DNA from: Favolaschia claudopus
Lineage: Eukaryota > Basidiomycota > Agaricomycetes > Agaricales > Mycenaceae
Assembly (NCBI GenBank): GCA_037176885.1
Contig: JAWWNJ010000010.1
Span: 992,001-1,056,000 of the forward strand
Reading direction: 5' to 3'
Length of the DNA: 64,000 nt
Positions 47,553 to 58,568 of the stretch are shown here, piece by piece. Each line of letters opens with the position of its first letter. The stretch's first letter is position 1. The notes below the pieces were generated by a model. It did not search any database and was not told the DNA's origin. It saw nothing but the letters and a program-made list of their open reading frames with translations. A program made the translations under genes and the position numbers.

Positions 47553-49214
47553 TTAGATCCCTGCCTCGAGAGGTACATCTGAGTCTAGCGCTACTGTGGC
47601 GTTCGACGGCGGGGAATCTATATCAAAGATGCTCATCCCATTCAACATTGCAGATAGGTTGAACTCGGTGGGATCTACATTTGCCATTTCATGGACGTTC
47701 AGCATCAGTCGACAAACCATGGTGATCGAAATACTAGGTGAATGGTGGGTAATTTTCAAATTCAAAGTGGAAGCAGCAGATACATACGAGGTCGTGAAGA
47801 TGGTCAGAGATCCAGGCATCCATGGCTAAAATAGTTGGGCATTTAAAACAGGTTATTGATTTTCAAGACCGAGAGGTGCTCACCCGTCTACCACGAATGT
47901 GAGAATGTTTGCAAGGTTAGCCAAAGCGATAACCCTGGAACGGCACTTCAGAGAACTCGCATATAATTCGGCTTTTCTTCGTCCTACCCAAAATACAAAG
48001 CACCTGATTTTTGCAGATATCAAGTATGAGAACGGGTTACAGGAACGTGGACTCTGGAGACGTACCATCGCGAACAATGAGAGCATGGATAGGCATATCC
48101 ATTCGTGCATGTTTACCCAGTCGCTTCCTTGTAAAATAGGCGTTCAATATTGTCAATGCGAACACGACGCCGTCAAATAGGAAAAGTGCGCCCCACGCTC
48201 CAGCCAATTCTGGTTAAACGATTGATCGACTCTTCGACGAATATCTCGATGCTCACTGAGAGATCTTCAAAGATATGATTAATCGAACAAATTAAGAACA
48301 AAAGTTGAGATTAGTGGTAATACACACGTTTTGCGAGAAAGATCGATATGACACCCAGGAAAATCGTACAGAGGGATCAAAGTTTGGTCTTGCATCAACC
48401 ACTATGCGGATGCATCATTTCACTGTCCAGAACGGCATGAAGATTACAAACTCACAATAATCAGCGCCATGAGTACAGCTGCGGTTCCGCAAAGGCCCCG
48501 AATTATCAATTTGTTGTGGCCGTACAGGGCAGAAGTTCGTTGAATCATAATTACTGTAATTAAAGTTCAATTTCTTAGACTTTCACCAGGAGTTTCGGGT
48601 CGCTCACTGGATACAAGCACTTGAGTACATATTAGAAGTATTTGATGAGAAAGATTGAGGGCCGAGCATCTGAAATTTTGAGTGCTCCAGCGAAACGAAG
48701 ATGAAATAACCCACCCCTGATAGTTACCCCGCGGCCGTGTGAATAGAAGAAAAAAAAAACTGGCCATGGAACATCTGCACTCACCGCGTCGGAAAGAGGT
48801 GCGAATGAATACACCACAATCGGAATGTTGCTGAGTCCGGCGCCATAGCGAAGAAGGAAGAAGATGACCGCCGCAAATGACCTTGGCCATCGCCACATGT
48901 ATTGAATCTCCGACTCTGATTGTGCGGCGACTTGATCGTCGGCCCTCGGGAATGATTTCAAGTACGATGAACGTACCTATCTCCAAGATGTGATCGTAAT
49001 AGAGAAGAACTGATGTCGGATTGAAACGATTTAACGGGCTTGTCGATGTTTCTGAAGGGAACCTGAGCTCACTGAGTCCCATAACATGGCAAGTACTTTG
49101 TGTGATGCTAACGGCACATATATCAATCAGAGGACTCGAAGGGCAGGACTTGGGGAAGGAACTAGAAATTCAGCCTCACATTGCTTGGAGCGAAGAGCTG
49201 GCATCACCTGCCAT
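47553..49214 (-). CDS. DUF6533-type multi-pass membrane protein
   Basis: Start ATG at 49214 gives MAGDASSSLQAI, then spliced segments LLYYDHILEI and ESEIQYMWRWPRSF, the DUF6533 signature; further RTSALYGHNK, FPGCHIDLSRK, a GAL(F)LFDGVVFALTILN segment near 48,200 and the C-terminal CRLMLNVHEMAN. The stop is at 47,553. I did not resolve every exon, but the segments appear in family order and in one direction with 45-60-nt introns. Tail-to-tail with the previous gene (300 bp apart), it is likely a diverged paralogue. Confidence 0.65.
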
Positions 49215-50317
49215 GGAGGGTACTATGGAGCTGAGACTTGGGAGACCGACAGAGGTGACACAGCAGCTATGAGCTCCCCATCGAACATTAAGTAGTCAGT
49301 CACTCACACAAGTCCTTCAAAGAAATGTCAGATTGTTTGCATTATGATTGCCGACTGAGATCCCTACAGTCCCGCGAGTAATGGCCTTAAAAGTGTATGA
49401 GAACGTGCGGAAGCGCGACGAAAGCTTACAACATCAAAGTGCTTGCGAATATATACGTACATATTTTGAGTTCTCCGTGCGCAGGTGGAACCTTGTTATC
49501 GTGGGAGATATCCCAGGGTCAAAGAGCTAGTGGATGTCATATGTCGGCAAACAACTGAATTACACCATACATAGAAGATGGTTTTAAGAACGTGTGTCCT
49601 TAGCTTGCTTGACGACAGCGGCGAGAAAGATTCTCCCAAAAGCCCCAGTCCGTGAATAATTTTATCGTATCCGAGTCGGCCAGCGAGTTTTTAAACCTGG
49701 TTACATTTGAATCTTGATGCGGCCAAGGTACTCTGCGCATGCACAGCACATCTGAATCTTCCGAACGATGAGGTAGATACAAGCCATCAATGCCATGAAA
49801 AGGGACCCACAGTCAGAACTTAGAAGTTATGTTGCGGTCCGGAAACAACTTCCGATTTTGCCGAAGACGGTGTCAATAACGGATTTAGTTGGACAGCAAA
49901 ATGCTATTCGTCGACAGATATCATCAAAAACTGACGTCTTGACGTTCAGGCGCTTCGGCATGCGATGATGAGACCACTGAGCTGGAGAGTTTGAACTGGT
50001 TTGAAGTCGCGAACTTGAATTTTGTGTCACTGTGTGAAACTAAATTCTTCAGTTTGATGGGTGACCTTGCGGCCAATGCATATCAAAGCTAAGTGCTAGC
50101 AGCTTGACTGGAAAATCATACCAAAAGTTTTTCAAGCGAACTCGGTCCAGGAATTTCAACTTTGGTAATATTTGCTCGCGAGTCGCGCGGGATGATCCGA
50201 GGAACAATATTCTCACGCTGACAAAATTCGTTCAATATTTCATTCTTCAAGGTATAGTATAGAGAAACGAACCTTTAAATACGATACATCAACCAGAGCG
50301 AGTAAACCAAACGGCTC
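49215..50317. other. Intergenic region without recognised gene
   Basis: About 1.1 kb between two DUF6533-type genes. Short frames on both strands (for example 49,782-49,600 -) have no recognisable content. Presumably the promoter of the 49,214 gene and the 3' UTR of the next; a degenerate gene remnant cannot be excluded. Confidence 0.4.
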
Positions 50318-52016
50318 TCAATGAAAGGTCGCACCCGAGCTTGGGGTCTCTGCAAGCTCCACCTGTTCACCATTTCCAACCTCCGCTGAAGGCGCCATCA
50401 TCGCCAGACCCGCAACAAGCGGATCTCCAGCGTAGAAATATTGCTCCTCCTCCTCCTCCATGCTGTCACTACTATCGTCGAAGAGCGACGCATCCACTGG
50501 CGCACCCAAGGGTCCAATTACCCGCGATGCGAAATGAATAGACCGCATCGTTTTCTCAGAGTCGGCTTCGTCGTCGAAGTATACAGCCCTCAACATCAAC
50601 AGGAAGCGGCAGATTATTATGGTGCGGAAGCTGCAGAAGTGTTTGAATGTGATTTCTATCTCAAAAAAGTTGAATATACGTACACCGGTGTATAGTAAGG
50701 AACCACCCAATAGTCGTATCGCGTTGCGAATGAAGGCTGGAAGCTGTGGTGAGCGGAGCATGGTTATCAGAGATAATGATTCTCACAACGTGGTCGAACT
50801 ATGCGTTGTCGGATGAGTTGAGTATCAACAGGCAAGTATGTCGCGCTCACAATTAATACAAGCATGTCAGCGAGCGAAAGAACAAGAAGAGCCCTATTAT
50901 CGCATCAAGAAATGCAGCTCGAGACATAGGAATATTCGCACAGAAAGTATACGGTTCCTTGATAGCCATTAGCGCGGCGTAGCTGTGCTGAGAGCGAAAA
51001 TACTCACCGTCCCTAAGAAGGAGAGAAGCGAGACCCGGTCGATTTTTACCATCAAACGAGCTTTCTCCGTTGCGGAAGTGCCTCATGCCGAATGTTCGGA
51101 AAACTGTCACAGTAATGACAATACACTCCGAGAGAAGGTCGGCAATGATTCCTCCAATGCGTACTGAGCGGAAGAATAGTCAAGAAAGGAACTGGAGGAT
51201 AGCCCTAGATATAATTACGACGATCGTGTACTGTCGCTGAAGCCATGTATGCCAGCTGGCACCCGTAGCTATCCACAGCGGGAGAATATTGGTGGGCATA
51301 GACATACTGGAACCGAATCAGTAAATGTCTGTACAAATGGTTGAGTCTTACCGCGGGTGTGATTGCTGAAGGCAAGCAAAGCAGGAAGACCAGAATCGCC
51401 AAGTACCAATTTCGTCCCGACAGCGCCAATACTCTCAACGACGAAAACGCTTCAAGTTTCAAAGACTCAGCCAGGGAATGCCAGCGAACACGGCGCTTAC
51501 ATCCATAACCGATGGTTCTCACTATCATAGGAAAGATCTGGACTCGCACGGCGATGTTACACCTGGCCAAAGATATGTTAGACTAAAATAAAGCTGTGGG
51601 AGCGGAGATTGACCCCTGAAAGCATGGTTCAAACAAAGGTTGAACGTCAGAGAAAGCGATAGGAGCGTACATGTGGAGTGAGGTACCACGAAGCAAGCAG
51701 AAGAACGGTGATTTTCTCGAAAAGCGTCCCATAGCGCAGGCAGGCGTACAAGACAGTGGATCCCGACATTTTTCGAGACCATACTCGGCGTACTTCCGCT
51801 GGAATTGTGATGATCCAGTCCCAGATTAGGAGTGCTAGGATGCACCGAAATAAATACCAGAAGAATCAGTGGCCTAGAGCGAAGAGATGACTCACCGACA
51901 GCCGCGATGCTACAGCACGCAAAGGCACTACATACATTTGAAATCATATTGGTAGAAGTTCCGGGAGTCAAGCGTTAAGAAAGAACTCACAATTCATAGA
52001 CCTGGAATGGGGCCAT
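50318..52016 (-). CDS. DUF6533-type multi-pass membrane protein with acidic C-terminus
   Basis: ATG at 52016 (MAPFQVYEL) leads through small exons to ALLIWDWIITIPAEVRRVW and RYGTLFEKITVLLL, the DUF6533 signature. Downstream - strand exons include hydrophobic stretches near 51,420 and 51,130. The last exon ends after a Glu/Asp-rich segment with a run of six Glu. Exon joins were only partly traced, so the intact state is not proven. It differs in sequence from the neighbouring paralogues. Confidence 0.55.
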
Positions 52017-52663
52017 CGAGCAAAATACGCCGGAAGGGGACTCTCAAGCAGATATGCGGAGATATGTCTCAGCTACGTATCCCGCCACCTCTTATCCTGA
52101 CTGCGACTCCGATCTAACACCGTACCGGGGCTGTAGTTTCACCGTCTTCCACCCCGCGGGACGCGTTTGGACCCAAGGCACGGCGTCTGCCCACCCAGGG
52201 GCAGCATCGGATTCCGGATACAAGTCCAAGCAAGACAACGATATGTCCATCCATAGCCAGCGTGTCCTTGCATTACGCCACAGATTCATATCTTTTTCAT
52301 TGAGATCGCTGAGCGCCTATATTCATACCTGAAGTGTGACTGGCCTTATCAAAGTGCAGGCTGCTTCATTCGGTCGCCCGACACACTCGACAAGACTGAC
52401 GAAACCCATAGAACGCGCGTCGATCTTGTCTGGGACTTTCAAACTCAAACGGCTTTGAAAGCTTCAAATTCTTGCATATAGTCAGCTACCTGGACAGCGT
52501 TTCAGCAGAGAGGCATCATATAACAGTCCTAGATGAGTCACCTTGAAGCCTCTGCTGATCTACTCTCCGTCAGCAGCGCCGGGCAGGCTGAGGCCGCATT
52601 GCAAGCAAGTCCAAGTTTCGTCGTTCGAGTTCGATCGAGTTCAGCCAACTGATTCCTTGGCCA
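52017..52663. other. Intergenic region left of the Copia element
   Basis: About 650 bp with no gene recognised. It ends in the 5-bp GCTTT target site (52664-52668). Confidence 0.4.
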
Positions 52664-52668
52664 GCTTT

Positions 52669-52914
52669 TGTTGGACGGACAAACCGCAGCACGTATTTCG
52701 GTGCTTACTCACCCTTTCCGAGTCTTATACGATACTCTACCTATACTGTACCGAGGTTTTTGTTGTTTGTTCTCCCTATGTTCACCCCAGAATTCTCCTA
52801 TAGCTTGTGCATTAATAGTTGTATGTAAACAAACCGTTTGTATTTAAACCGTAGCGTTCAGGGAATGTACCCAAGTTCTTCTGCTCATTCGCATCCTGAG
52901 TTCTAAGTTTATTA
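52669..52914 (+). repeat. Copia 5' LTR
   Basis: 246 bp, TGTTGG...TTTATTA. No mismatch to the 3' LTR was seen by eye. Carries the element promoter. Confidence 0.95.
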
Positions 52915-52927
52915 GGTTATGGGCCCC
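52915..52927 (+). other. Copia primer binding site (candidate)
   Basis: GGTTATGGGCCCC directly after the LTR. Its complement reads GGGGCCCAUAACC, which looks like a tRNA anticodon stem-loop with a CAU anticodon. This suggests priming by an internally cut tRNA-Met, as known for Drosophila copia. Confidence 0.6.
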
Positions 52928-53008
52928 GCCCAGAACTGAATTGAACAAGAACTGAACGCTACGCACCTCATCGACTCTATTGTTTCGTCCCACTAACCAA
53001 TTTTTGTC

Positions 53009-56000
53009 ATGTCGACATCCAACTCCAAACCCACCGACTTCTTTGTTCGCATTCCCAAGTGCGAGGCCGACGGCACCAACTGGAGCATCTACAAGAATCG
53101 CTTCAAATTCGCCGCCGACGCTGCTGGTCTTGCGACTCACCTCGATCCCGCTATCAAAGCACCGACTTCGCCAACTTCCACCGACGCTGCTGTTCTCGAC
53201 GCATACGAGAAGGAATTGAAGATTTGGAAGGCGGGCGAGGCCATCATCAAGCAAGCCATCGCCAGCACCATTCCCGACGCGTTATTCTTGCGTGTTCAAG
53301 CGACGACGATAGCGGCGGAGTTGTGGAAGAAAATTGCGGACGAGTTTGAGAAGAAGTCGAAAATGGTGACGGTGGATTTGCGGCGCAGGTTACAAGATGA
53401 GCGTTGCTCCGAGTCTGGGAACGTTAGAACTCACCTGGAAAAGCTTCAGACGCTGCGTACCGATTTGATTGGTATGAGCGCCGATCCAGGCGACGAGAAC
53501 TTCACCGCTATCATCCTCGGCTCACTCCCTCCCTCTTACGATCCCTACCTCGCTGCCATCACGGCAACATCGACTCTACTCGGGAAGACTCTCGAGCCCG
53601 ACGACCTCATCCGCGGCCTCAACGAGGAGGCCGATCGCCGCGCACTCAAGCAAAAATCCAAGAAGGATAACTCCGACGTTGCGTTCACCACGGGCGAGCG
53701 CAAGGGAGGCCGTCAGGGCGGCTCCAAGTCCAACGTGGAGTGTTACAACTGCCACAAGAAGGGGCATATCAAGTCGGAATGCTGGGCGAAGGGCGGTGGA
53801 ATGGAGGGGAAAGGTCCGGGGAAGAAGGGAAAAGGAAAGGGGAAGGGGAAGGAGGATGCGAATGCCGCCAAAGCCTCGAAGGATTCGAAGGACGATGACG
53901 GCGTGTGGATGGCGCAGGCGGAAGACAACATCCGCGCGCATCTGGAGGAGTTGGGACTCCCCGCTATCAGCAGCAACAGCCGCGCGTATCACAGCGACTG
54001 CTGGCTTTCAGATTACGAATCCGACGACGACGCAGACCTTTTCGAGGAGGAGAGCGCCGTGAGAGGTATGGGGATGACAGATGAGTTTTGGCACATACCT
54101 GCCACCGTTAACGCCTCGACTGACTACGATTCCGACGGCGACTTGATCCCAAACCTTCAATCGGTATCCAACTCTTCAGACGGCTCCGATAGCAGCTCGG
54201 AGTACGATGCTGGCGACTTCTTGGACTCCGAGAGCGATGATGAAGAAGAGATGCCGGATCTTCAAAGTGTCAGCGACTCGTCAGATGGGGAAGACAGCGA
54301 TGCTGAGTCCTCTCACAATTTTTCCCAATCCACCGCTGACTCCAAATGCGAGGAGAATGTTCAACGGACCGCTCCTCGCGAGGAGCGTGACCGTCCCTCG
54401 CATGGTACGGAGTTTGCGGACTGGATCGAGATTACGGTCAACGAATGGCTCGATAATCTCGACGAAGCCGCGGAGGAACTCACCTCATCGTTTCCTACCG
54501 CTATGCTTGCGAACGAGGGTGCTGCGCCGGGTGTGGAGACGGAACTCTACGACTCGGGCGCGTCCCGGCACATGTCCCCGTACCGACACCACTTCATCAA
54601 CTACACCTCGATTCCCCCTCGTTCCATCACGGCCGCCGATAATGGCCAGTTCGTTGCGATAGGGCAGGGGGATATGCGGATCAAAATCCCTGGAGCGCAC
54701 GGTGGAACTGCGAGTGTTCTGCTTAAGGGGGTTCTATACGCACCAAAGCTAGGACTCACCTTGATCTCCATAAGCAAAATCACTGACGCTGGATTTTGCG
54801 CGCTCTTTCGGGACGATGTCTGCAGGATTTTCGATAAGCAGCGGAAGGTACTCGGGATTGTAAAGAAGAAGAATGGTACCTACCGTGTGCAGCATGACGC
54901 ACCTGCGGAGACTGCTGCCGCTGCTGCCGACGTCGAAACCGTCTCGATCGAAGATCTTCATCGTCGTATGGGGCATATTTCACCGGACGCAGCCAAGCAT
55001 CTCGTGAACGACGGCTTGGTCGAAGGCGTCAAGATCGACAAAGATTCCAAAATTGAATCTTGCGACTCGTGCCGTTACGCGAAGATGACGCGCAAACCCA
55101 TCGCAAAGGTGCGAAGGGAAGCGCGGGCTGGGTCATTGGGCGACATTATCCACTCGGACTTGTGGGGTCCCTCGCCGACGGAAACTATAAACCGTCGTGA
55201 GTACTACTCCAGTTTCACCGACGATCATACTCGCTGGTCAAAAATTTATTTGCAGCGCACGAAGGACGAGACGTATGACTCGTACCTTTCGTTCGAGGCT
55301 TGGCTAGCGACGCAGTTCGACATTAAAATCAAGAAGCTGCATTCGGATCGCGGGGGAGAATATTGGAGTAACGAGTTTGATGCTCATCTTCGGCGCAAGG
55401 GTACAGAGCGGAGTTTCACCGTCCACGACACCCCCGAGCACAACGGTATCTCGGAACGTCTAAATCGGACGTTATTGGAACGCGTACGTGCGATGTTACA
55501 TGCCAGTGGCTTACCCAAATTTTTATGGGGCGAGGCCATCATGCACGCGGTATTCTTGAAGAACCGCACTTCCACACGCGCTCTTGACGGCAAAACTCCG
55601 TACGAACTACTGTACCGGCGCAAACCGAACTTGAATCGACTCCCCGAGTTCGGCGCAAAGGTTTGGGTGCACGACCCCACCAACACGAAGCTGGATGCGC
55701 GAGGGAAATTGGGGCGCTGGGTGGGATTTGACGAGGTTAGCAGCGGGCACAGGATTTATTTTGAAGGAAAGCGCACGGTGGCCGTGGAACGGAGCGTTCG
55801 CTTCGATAGCGACGACGAGATGGTACCGCTCCCAGCCGAGCTACTGTTTCAGGGGGAGCAGGAGGATGAGAATCAGTCCTCGACTGGAAATTTTAAAATT
55901 CCAAGTACGCACCTTAATCCTCCCTCAATCCCTACTCAACCCGCTCCCATTTCCACACCGGCTCCGACACCAGTCAAACGAGAGCCTCCATCGACTCCAT

Positions 56001-57916
56001 CGTCGTCCTCCCCACCTCCATCCCGATTCCAGTCGGCCATGCCGCAGTCCCCGTCGATTGGGAAGCTACGCGAGCAGTTTGCACGCAGCGACCCGTTGGG
56101 ACCGGATTTCGAGCCGAAAATCGCGCCAGAGCCAACAGACATACCCCGCCGTTCGACTCGCGAAGCCAGACCGGCGCAGCGTATGCCAGAAACTGGCACT
56201 TCCTACTTGCAGCGCACGCAGCGCCGAGCGTCCGACTCGGAGTCAGGCGAGGAGAATACAGCCGCCAGCGCGGAGCTGTGCGACGCTTGGGAGATGGTGG
56301 ATGTGCTGGAAGCGAATCTTGCGGCTGCTGTTGCAGATGCGGAGGCGTTGGACCCGACGTATGAAGAGGCGAAGAAGAGGCCAGATTGGCCGCATTGGGA
56401 AGCGGCGATCAAGGCGGAGTTAACGGCACTCGGAAATGCCGGAACGTGGGAGATCGTACCCCGCCCTCTTGACACCAACATCGTCGACTCGAAATGGGTC
56501 TTGCGCATCAAGAAGAACGCCGCGGGAGAAGTCGAGAAATACAAGGCACGGCTGGTTGCGCGGGGATTTACCCAAGTACGTGGTGTCGATTACTACGAAA
56601 CTTTTGCTCCCACTGCCAAACTCGCTTCTATACGCACCATCCTTGCCATCGCCGCTCGCAACAACTGGGACATCGACATGTTCGACTTCCATAGCGCCTA
56701 TCTCAACGGGGAACTCGACCCCGACGAGATTATCTTCATGGAGCAGCCTCCCGGCCACGAAACGAAGGATCGGAAGGCGTTTGTCGCGCAACTCAAGAAA
56801 GCTATCTACGGGTTGAAACAAGGCGGCAGACGCTGGTACGTGACTCTCAGCCGCTCTCTCGCTGAAATTGGCTTCATCCAGTGCGGATCTGACCACGCCG
56901 TATTTTATTTGCGCGAAGACGGTCACATCATCATCCTTGCCGTTCACGTCGATGACTGCACCATCACGGGCAGTTCTTCCAAGCTCCTTCAACAGCAGAA
57001 GGAGCGCATCGGTTCCATATTCAAGATGACGGATATGGGTGCGGTTAGCTGGTTGTTGGGAATTGAAATTAAACGGGATCGCGAGGCGCGCACAATTTCT
57101 TTATCTCAACAGTCATATCTGGCGTCTATTTTACAGCGCTTCAACTTTACGGAGGCAAAGCCCGCGGCTACGCCCATGGACCCGAACGCGAAGCTCACGT
57201 CTGAGCAGTGCGCAGTCAGCCTCGCTGACATTGCCACGATGAAGCGCGTCCCTTACCGTGAGGCTGTTGGTTCGCTTATGTGGGCTGCAGTCGGCACGCG
57301 TCCCGACATCGCATTCGTTGTCGGTATCCTCTCGAAATTCTTGGACAACCCCGGACCCGCGCACTGGGAAGCGTGTAAGCGCGTTTTCCGCTATCTTCAA
57401 GGCACGAAGGATTGGCGTTTGACGTACGGCGCGGGAGAAGCTGGATTGAAGGGATATACGGATGCCGACGGGATGTCGCAGGAATTCAGGCGCGCTATCT
57501 CTGGCTATGCGTTCATTATTGACGGTGGTGCTGTCTCGTGGAGCAGCAAGAAGCAGGAAATTGTTACGCTTTCCACCACCGAGGCCGAATACGTCGCGAT
57601 GACCTATGCCGCGAAGGAAGCCGTTTGGCTCCGTTCATTTATTGCCGAGCTTTTTCGACCGCTCGAGCACCCCATCCCCCTCCATGGCGACAATCAGTCC
57701 GCCATTGCACTCGCCCAATCCGACATGGGCCAGTTTCACGCTCGCACGAAACACATCGACATCCGCTATCATTTTATTCGCTATGTTGTTGAGAACAACA
57801 CGATCCGGCTCGTCTATTGCCCGACTCGCGACATGGTAGCCGATACTCTCACCAAGGCGTTGCCTTCGTTCAAGGCAAAGCACTTCGCTAGTGCTCTTGG
57901 ACTTCGTGCGGTTTGA
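53009..57916 (+). CDS. Copia gag-pol polyprotein
   Basis: One uninterrupted frame of 1,635 aa. Gag (1-240) ends with a CCHC zinc knuckle (CYNCHKKGHIKSEC, about 245-258), then a Lys/Gly-rich linker and a long Asp/Ser/Glu-rich segment (about 340-440). Protease DSGAS is near 515; the GAG-pre-integrase HRRMGH precedes the integrase (HSDLWGP about 714, HSDRGGEYW, PEHNGISERLN). Reverse transcriptase has ARLVARGFTQ and the catalytic VDD (about 1,313). RNase H shows GYTDADG, STTEAEYVA and HIDIRYHFIR. All catalytic signatures are present, so the element looks autonomous. Acts in cytoplasmic virus-like particles. Confidence 0.95.
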   Translation: MSTSNSKPTDFFVRIPKCEADGTNWSIYKNRFKFAADAAGLATHLDPAIKAPTSPTSTDAAVLDAYEKELKIWKAGEAIIKQAIASTIPDALFLRVQATTIAAELWKKIADEFEKKSKMVTVDLRRRLQDERCSESGNVRTHLEKLQTLRTDLIGMSADPGDENFTAIILGSLPPSYDPYLAAITATSTLLGKTLEPDDLIRGLNEEADRRALKQKSKKDNSDVAFTTGERKGGRQGGSKSNVECYNCHKKGHIKSECWAKGGGMEGKGPGKKGKGKGKGKEDANAAKASKDSKDDDGVWMAQAEDNIRAHLEELGLPAISSNSRAYHSDCWLSDYESDDDADLFEEESAVRGMGMTDEFWHIPATVNASTDYDSDGDLIPNLQSVSNSSDGSDSSSEYDAGDFLDSESDDEEEMPDLQSVSDSSDGEDSDAESSHNFSQSTADSKCEENVQRTAPREERDRPSHGTEFADWIEITVNEWLDNLDEAAEELTSSFPTAMLANEGAAPGVETELYDSGASRHMSPYRHHFINYTSIPPRSITAADNGQFVAIGQGDMRIKIPGAHGGTASVLLKGVLYAPKLGLTLISISKITDAGFCALFRDDVCRIFDKQRKVLGIVKKKNGTYRVQHDAPAETAAAAADVETVSIEDLHRRMGHISPDAAKHLVNDGLVEGVKIDKDSKIESCDSCRYAKMTRKPIAKVRREARAGSLGDIIHSDLWGPSPTETINRREYYSSFTDDHTRWSKIYLQRTKDETYDSYLSFEAWLATQFDIKIKKLHSDRGGEYWSNEFDAHLRRKGTERSFTVHDTPEHNGISERLNRTLLERVRAMLHASGLPKFLWGEAIMHAVFLKNRTSTRALDGKTPYELLYRRKPNLNRLPEFGAKVWVHDPTNTKLDARGKLGRWVGFDEVSSGHRIYFEGKRTVAVERSVRFDSDDEMVPLPAELLFQGEQEDENQSSTGNFKIPSTHLNPPSIPTQPAPISTPAPTPVKREPPSTPSSSSPPPSRFQSAMPQSPSIGKLREQFARSDPLGPDFEPKIAPEPTDIPRRSTREARPAQRMPETGTSYLQRTQRRASDSESGEENTAASAELCDAWEMVDVLEANLAAAVADAEALDPTYEEAKKRPDWPHWEAAIKAELTALGNAGTWEIVPRPLDTNIVDSKWVLRIKKNAAGEVEKYKARLVARGFTQVRGVDYYETFAPTAKLASIRTILAIAARNNWDIDMFDFHSAYLNGELDPDEIIFMEQPPGHETKDRKAFVAQLKKAIYGLKQGGRRWYVTLSRSLAEIGFIQCGSDHAVFYLREDGHIIILAVHVDDCTITGSSSKLLQQQKERIGSIFKMTDMGAVSWLLGIEIKRDREARTISLSQQSYLASILQRFNFTEAKPAATPMDPNAKLTSEQCAVSLADIATMKRVPYREAVGSLMWAAVGTRPDIAFVVGILSKFLDNPGPAHWEACKRVFRYLQGTKDWRLTYGAGEAGLKGYTDADGMSQEFRRAISGYAFIIDGGAVSWSSKKQEIVTLSTTEAEYVAMTYAAKEAVWLRSFIAELFRPLEHPIPLHGDNQSAIALAQSDMGQFHARTKHIDIRYHFIRYVVENNTIRLVYCPTRDMVADTLTKALPSFKAKHFASALGLRAV

Positions 57917-57923
57917 GGGGGAG
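57913..57923 (+). other. Copia polypurine tract
   Basis: TTTGAGGGGGAG region immediately before the 3' LTR, overlapping the gag-pol stop codon (57914-57916). Confidence 0.8.
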
Positions 57924-58169
57924 TGTTGGACGGACAAACCGCAGCACGTATTTCGGTGCTTACTCACCCTTTCCGAGTCTTATACGATACTCTACCTATA
58001 CTGTACCGAGGTTTTTGTTGTTTGTTCTCCCTATGTTCACCCCAGAATTCTCCTATAGCTTGTGCATTAATAGTTGTATGTAAACAAACCGTTTGTATTT
58101 AAACCGTAGCGTTCAGGGAATGTACCCAAGTTCTTCTGCTCATTCGCATCCTGAGTTCTAAGTTTATTA
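57924..58169 (+). repeat. Copia 3' LTR
   Basis: Second copy of the 246-bp LTR, preceded by a purine tract and followed by the GCTTT duplication. Confidence 0.95.
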
Positions 58170-58174
58170 GCTTT

Positions 58175-58568
58175 CTTGTTGGGTAGATCTTGATTCAATG
58201 TATAGCGTTGCAATGGTCAGTCCACGGCCAAAATCTGCCAGCGGTTCTTGTCGCAACGACCAAGCAACGACGCGAACGCGAAAGACAAGAGGAAGTGATG
58301 TTCACACGGATCAATCAACATCACGTGGCTGTTGATCTTCGTTGCCTTCTTCCCACCAACCTCCCACTTGGAATCCTAAGCCCTTACTGGCACTAGTCGT
58401 CTCAACGCTATAGGAGGCGGTTCGAACGCCTCCCGGTCTTGTGTTCCTACGCTCTGCAAGTTGCTAAATTCAAGTTACTGTTTGACTTGGGCCCTGACAT
58501 TTGCTCTGAGTTCTGGCATGTTTTCACTGAGAGACACAGTTTCTAACTTGGTAATAAGCTTCTCGTTC
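58175..58568. promoter_or_regulatory. Region between Copia and the GH3 gene
   Basis: About 390 bp with no gene recognised. Presumably the GH3 promoter, now with a Copia LTR about 400 bp upstream of the start codon. Confidence 0.4.

Larger units (their letters stand above)
52669..58169 (+). mobile_element. Ty1/Copia LTR retrotransposon, full length
   Basis: 5,501 bp flanked by the direct duplication GCTTT (52664-52668, 58170-58174). Two 246-bp LTRs read as identical, implying recent insertion. Order: LTR, primer site, one gag-pol frame, polypurine tract, LTR. Protein order PR-INT-RT-RH is Copia type. The LTR begins TG but ends TTATTA rather than the usual CA. Confidence 0.95.
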
